Below are positions 60,718 to 64,000 of a stretch of DNA of 64,000 nucleotides, one piece after another. The notes under the pieces are model-generated. The model saw only the letters and a list, made by a program, of their open reading frames with translations. It made no database searches and was not told where the DNA came from. Numbering within the stretch: the first letter of the stretch is position 1; every line of letters starts with the position of its first letter. Source of the DNA: Corynebacterium pacaense (GTDB lineage: Bacteria > Actinomycetota > Actinomycetes > Mycobacteriales > Mycobacteriaceae); contig NZ_LT821240.1 in NCBI RefSeq assembly GCF_900169525.1, positions 1,065,684-1,129,683 of the forward strand, read 5' to 3'. A program made the translations under genes and the position numbers.

Positions 60718-61889
60718 GCGGAGTCCGTCCTGTGAGCCTCCTCCCTCCTCTTTCTCCTCCATTCCTTCAACCTCACCCGCAGCTTCTGTCCCCATAGCCC
60801 GGTCGGCATCTCCTCGGCGAAGGGCCCCTCGGGGCGCACCACCACCGGTCGGTTCATCGGTCCGATCCACAACACCTCCCCGAGCTCGTCGAGCTCCGGG
60901 GTAAAACGCCCATCCGATTTCATGTTGTGGTGGTGCTGGCACAGGCACATGAGATTCCACATCGCCGTGGGCCCACCAGCCGCCCAGGGGCGGACATGGT
61001 CCAATTGACAGCGGTCCGCGGGTACCGAACACCCCGGGAAGCGGCAGTGCGCGTCCCTTGCGATGACCGCCGCCCGCATCCGCTGACTCGGCCGGTATCC
61101 CTTCTCCACCGCGGAGTCCATGGCATCGAGTTCCACCTCCTTTGCCACCCGCTTCTTCCAGTCCCTGGCCAGCAGCGGGCCGAGGTAACCCACCCCTGCC
61201 ATCCAGGACCTTCCGCCGGTTCGCGGGGTGTAGAGGTACTGGACAACCTGGACCGGGGCCTTCGCATCAAGAAACTCCCTCAGTGCCTGTGCCAGGGGAA
61301 TCCTGGTGCCACCGACCGCCTCAAGGGAATCCTTGAACCGTCGGGCATCGGCGGTGGCCAACCTCGCGCGGATGTATGTGTGATCCCCCCTGCTCTGAAA
61401 CTCCAGGTACTCCCCCTCCCGCTCACTGCGCGGTTGAGGACCACAGTGGGAAGGATCGAGTTCCTTGATCCAGCGTGTGATCAGCCCCGCAAGGTGTCCA
61501 GCCTGAATCATCATCTCCCCCGCCACCCGGGGGGTCAGCCGGGAGATGATGCGCTTCTCCAGAGGGTCAAGGATCGCCATCGCCGCGGGCGCGACCGCAT
61601 CCATGATCCGGGCCAGGTAGGAGATGTTGACATGGAACATCTCCTCAACCAGTCGGCGCAGACCCGGGAGCATCCTGACCAGTGCCACCGCCCTGATGGC
61701 CTGGTTCACCTCATATCTGCTGCATCCCGTCGCCGCCATCAGCTCAGTGATCAGCGAGTCCGCGTCGTGCTCGTCCGCGTCCTCGAGAAGGAACCACCAG
61801 CGGTGGTAACTCGCCTTGTTGATCTCATAATTGATGAAGGACTGCGCCGAAATGGGATCCTGATGGGAGAAATATATTCTTTCGGCCAC
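60714..61889 (-). CDS. HNH endonuclease-domain protein of the DUF222/13E12 family
   Basis: The 391-residue protein has an N-terminal helical DUF222 region (about 25-200; ...GCSRYEVNQAIRAVALVRMLPGL...) and a C-terminal HNH motif with CRFPGCSVPADRCQLDHVRPWAAGGPTAMWNLMCLCQHHHNMKS, including the zinc-binding cysteines and the catalytic His. Such proteins are abundant in mycobacteria and corynebacteria, often near mobile or REP13E12 sequences, but their role is unproven. GTG 61889 has GAGGAGG at good spacing. Confidence 0.88.
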   Translation of the reverse strand: MAERIYFSHQDPISAQSFINYEINKASYHRWWFLLEDADEHDADSLITELMAATGCSRYEVNQAIRAVALVRMLPGLRRLVEEMFHVNISYLARIMDAVAPAAMAILDPLEKRIISRLTPRVAGEMMIQAGHLAGLITRWIKELDPSHCGPQPRSEREGEYLEFQSRGDHTYIRARLATADARRFKDSLEAVGGTRIPLAQALREFLDAKAPVQVVQYLYTPRTGGRSWMAGVGYLGPLLARDWKKRVAKEVELDAMDSAVEKGYRPSQRMRAAVIARDAHCRFPGCSVPADRCQLDHVRPWAAGGPTAMWNLMCLCQHHHNMKSDGRFTPELDELGEVLWIGPMNRPVVVRPEGPFAEEMPTGLWGQKLRVRLKEWRRKRREEAHRTDSA

Positions 61890-61983
61890 TTTTCACACAC
61901 CTCCTCGAATAAGAGTTACTACACTCCGCATCATAGAAGGAAGGATGGACATCCACCCCCATCCGTTCGAATATATGATCGAG

Positions 61984-62012
61984 AAAAGCCCGCACACCTG
62001 ATGTGTACGGGC
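61984..62012 (-). terminator. Rho-independent terminator of fasA
   Basis: On the minus strand GCCCGTACAC and GTGTGCGGGC form a stem with one G-U pair around a 4-base loop, followed by TTTT. It lies 22 bp after the fasA stop codon. Confidence 0.8.
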
Positions 62013-62033
62013 CCTTCACTTTTTCTCCAGCCT

Positions 62034-64000
62034 TTAAGGAGTCAGCACCCCGTCAACGAGGCGGGCGCCCGAATCCAGCAGGACCGCCGCCTCGACCTCC
62101 TTCGCGGCGTCACCGTGTACACCGAGGTTGCGCTCGACGGGACGCTCATAGAGCACGCCGCCGTGCATTCCGTCGACGATCCGGCGCAGGCCCGCGGCTT
62201 CGCGCTCATGCGCCGCGGCACGCCACTCGGCCACGGCCTCCTCACCGCGTTCCAGACGCACCGCCTCGACGAATGCGTCGGGGTGGACCACGGCCACCAG
62301 GGCGGAGACGTGTCCGAAACCGAGCGAGGTGACCAGGCCGGCCTTCGGTGCGACAGCCCGGAGGTCCAGCGGCCGGCGCAGCCAGACCAGGTGCTGGTGT
62401 CCGGAGAGCACCGGATCGACACAGTCCAGTGAGCGGTTGGCCGGGACCAGTCCGCTGCGCAGCACCTGGGTCAGTCCAATGAGCTGGAAGGCCGCGGCAC
62501 CGCCCTTGGCATGGCCGGTCAGGGCCTTCTGCGAGATCACGTAGAGCGGATTACCCGAATCCCTGGCGATCGCCGCAGCGATGCGCTCATGGAGATCGGA
62601 CTCGTTGGGATCATTGGCGTTGGTGGAGGTGTCGTGCTTGGACAGGATGGAGATCTCATCCGGGGAGACACCGACGGACGCCAGCGACCGTGCGAGCCTG
62701 GACTCCACCCCGTCCCGTGCGGCACCCAGCGCACCGAGTCCCGGAGCCGGGATCGAGGTGTGCGCACCATCGGCGAAGGACTCGGCGAATCCGACCACGC
62801 CGAGCACCGGCAGGCCGAGATCCGCGGCCAGTGACGCCCGTGCCAGCAGCAGGGTGCCGCCGCCCTCGGACTCGATGAATCCGCCACGGCGGCGGTCATT
62901 CGCGCGGGAGAAGAAACGGTGCTCGATCCCCTTCGCCTCCATCGCTGCGGAGTCGGCGGTTGCCGCCATGTCACCGAAACCGGTGATTCCCTCCACCGAC
63001 AGTGCGTCGAAACCACCGGCGACCACGAAGTCGGCCTTGCCGAGGCGGATCTTGTCCATGCCCTCCTCCACGGACACCGCGGCGGTGGCGCAGGCGGCGA
63101 CCGGGTGGATCATCTGACCGTAGCCGCCGACATAGGACTGCATGACATGCGCCGCGACCACATTAGGCAGTGCCTCCTGCAGCACGTCATTGGCCCGTGG
63201 CTCGGCGAGGATGCGATCGACATAGATCCCTCGCAGTGACTCCATGCCACCCATTCCCGTGCCCTGGGTGGAGGACACCCGTGCCGGGTGCACCGCACCG
63301 AGCAGCTCGGCCGGGCTGAAGCCCGCGGAGAGGAAGGCATCGACGGTGCAGACGATGTTCCACAGTGCGACGGTGTCGAGGTTGTCGATCATGTCCGCGG
63401 GAATGCCCCAGACGGCGGGATCGAAGCCCTCGGGAACCTGACCGCCGACGAAGCGGGTCATTGCCATCCTGCGCGGCACCCGGATGGCCGAGCCGGCCCT
63501 GCGGGTGACGGTCCACTCACCGGTGGTGGCGTCGAGGGCGGCACGGGTCAGCTCCGGCTCGGATTCGACGTAGGTTTCGGCCTCCGCACGGGAACCGACG
63601 CTGAAGGTCAGATCGTGGTCCAGGTAGACGGTGGTCAGCTCGGGCGCGAGATTGTCGATCATGCCGTACTCCGGCATGTCATGGTAACGGCGGACACCGA
63701 TTCTCTCCATGACCTCATCATGGAAGCGGCCGTAGATGTCCTCCTCCGCGACCTCCTCGCCGGAGGCGTCGTACCAGCCGGGGGTGGGGTCGGTGTCCCA
63801 GTGGATCAGACCTGTGCTCCATGCCAGCTCGGTCACGCCCGCGGCGCTGAGGGTGCCGCTGAGTTCGGCGTCGAAACGCGTTCGGGCCGAGCCAAGGGGG
63901 CCCAGTTCCCCGGCGCCGACAATGACCACCATGTCCTCGAGGTTCTGGCTGACACGTCCGTCGAAGTCGGGGGTGGTGGCCACGATCGGACGGTAGGGCG
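62034..64000 (-). CDS. fasA: type I fatty acid synthase, C-terminal ketosynthase part (5' end outside window)
   Basis: The frame is open through the window edge and yields about 655 residues of a much larger protein (about 3000 residues in this family). The visible part is the beta-ketoacyl synthase domain. The nucleophile Cys is in HPVAACATAAVSVEEG, and the two catalytic histidines are in LSKHDTSTNANDPNESD and KALTGHAKGGAAAFQL. FSPAELLGAVHPARVSSTQGTGMGGM precedes them. Proximity of fasR and acpS supports FasA rather than FasB. It makes the long acyl chains for phospholipids and corynomycolates. Confidence 0.9.
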   Translation of the reverse strand, partial: PYRPIVATTPDFDGRVSQNLEDMVVIVGAGELGPLGSARTRFDAELSGTLSAAGVTELAWSTGLIHWDTDPTPGWYDASGEEVAEEDIYGRFHDEVMERIGVRRYHDMPEYGMIDNLAPELTTVYLDHDLTFSVGSRAEAETYVESEPELTRAALDATTGEWTVTRRAGSAIRVPRRMAMTRFVGGQVPEGFDPAVWGIPADMIDNLDTVALWNIVCTVDAFLSAGFSPAELLGAVHPARVSSTQGTGMGGMESLRGIYVDRILAEPRANDVLQEALPNVVAAHVMQSYVGGYGQMIHPVAACATAAVSVEEGMDKIRLGKADFVVAGGFDALSVEGITGFGDMAATADSAAMEAKGIEHRFFSRANDRRRGGFIESEGGGTLLLARASLAADLGLPVLGVVGFAESFADGAHTSIPAPGLGALGAARDGVESRLARSLASVGVSPDEISILSKHDTSTNANDPNESDLHERIAAAIARDSGNPLYVISQKALTGHAKGGAAAFQLIGLTQVLRSGLVPANRSLDCVDPVLSGHQHLVWLRRPLDLRAVAPKAGLVTSLGFGHVSALVAVVHPDAFVEAVRLERGEEAVAEWRAAAHEREAAGLRRIVDGMHGGVLYERPVERNLGVHGDAAKEVEAAVLLDSGARLVDGVLTP

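Overview
The window is high-GC actinobacterial DNA that I assign to Corynebacterium, near the C. glutamicum/C. efficiens group. This rests on recognisable neighbourhoods (folD with a DUF3017 gene; metQNI beside dnaE2; bcp-fasR-acpS-fasA, a type I fatty acid synthase with its TetR regulator), a corynomycolyltransferase-type esterase, and many genes whose -10 box sits about 7 nt before the ATG, as expected of leaderless mRNAs. The species cannot be fixed from sequence alone.

Region by region. 1-7.6 kb is housekeeping: folD, trmL, an aldo/keto reductase, a class III sirtuin, a YdjM-like membrane protein, the manganese regulator mntR, a coupled pair of PH-domain membrane proteins and a lipoprotein. 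7.9-12.7 kb is an accessory catabolic cassette: MFS importer, aldoxime dehydratase and nitrilase on one strand, with a divergent LysR regulator; together they should turn an aldoxime into a nitrile and then a carboxylic acid. 12.7-36 kb returns to core genes: the SOS polymerase dnaE2 with a LexA box, the metQNI methionine importer with an IS5-type element sitting exactly at the metI stop codon, an AspT/SucE-type carrier, an ABC exporter pair, envelope genes (corA, a mycoloyltransferase-like esterase, a GT4 glycosyltransferase), an IS110 element, and imuA'-imuB, the partners of DnaE2.

36.1-47.0 kb starts with a BASS-family carrier and then holds a complete catabolic island: lactonase, MFS importer, LacI regulator, SDR dehydrogenase, CoA-transferase, thiolase, glycerate kinase and acyl-CoA synthetase. 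The chemistry fits conversion of a 3-hydroxy C5 acid such as 2-deoxyribonate (or its lactone) through CoA esters to acetyl-CoA plus glycerate. A 15-bp near-palindrome occurs upstream of both the lactonase and lacI genes.

47.3-55.3 kb is an insertion-sequence graveyard (IS3, IS30, IS5 and IS481-type fragments, several nested) with two lower-GC cargo genes, a serine hydrolase of the beta-lactamase fold and a Rib-like secreted protein. 55.5-57.6 kb holds an orphan CRISPR array (11 repeats, 61-bp period), two divergent paralogous small proteins with a solitary degenerate CRISPR repeat between them, imperfect direct repeats around one of them, and a truncated tRNA 3' end with its terminator, which looks like the attachment scar bounding the island. 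No cas gene is present in the window.

57.7-64 kb is core again: pncA, a DUF3618 protein, bcp, fasR, acpS, a YccF protein, an HNH/DUF222 protein and the 3' part of fasA.
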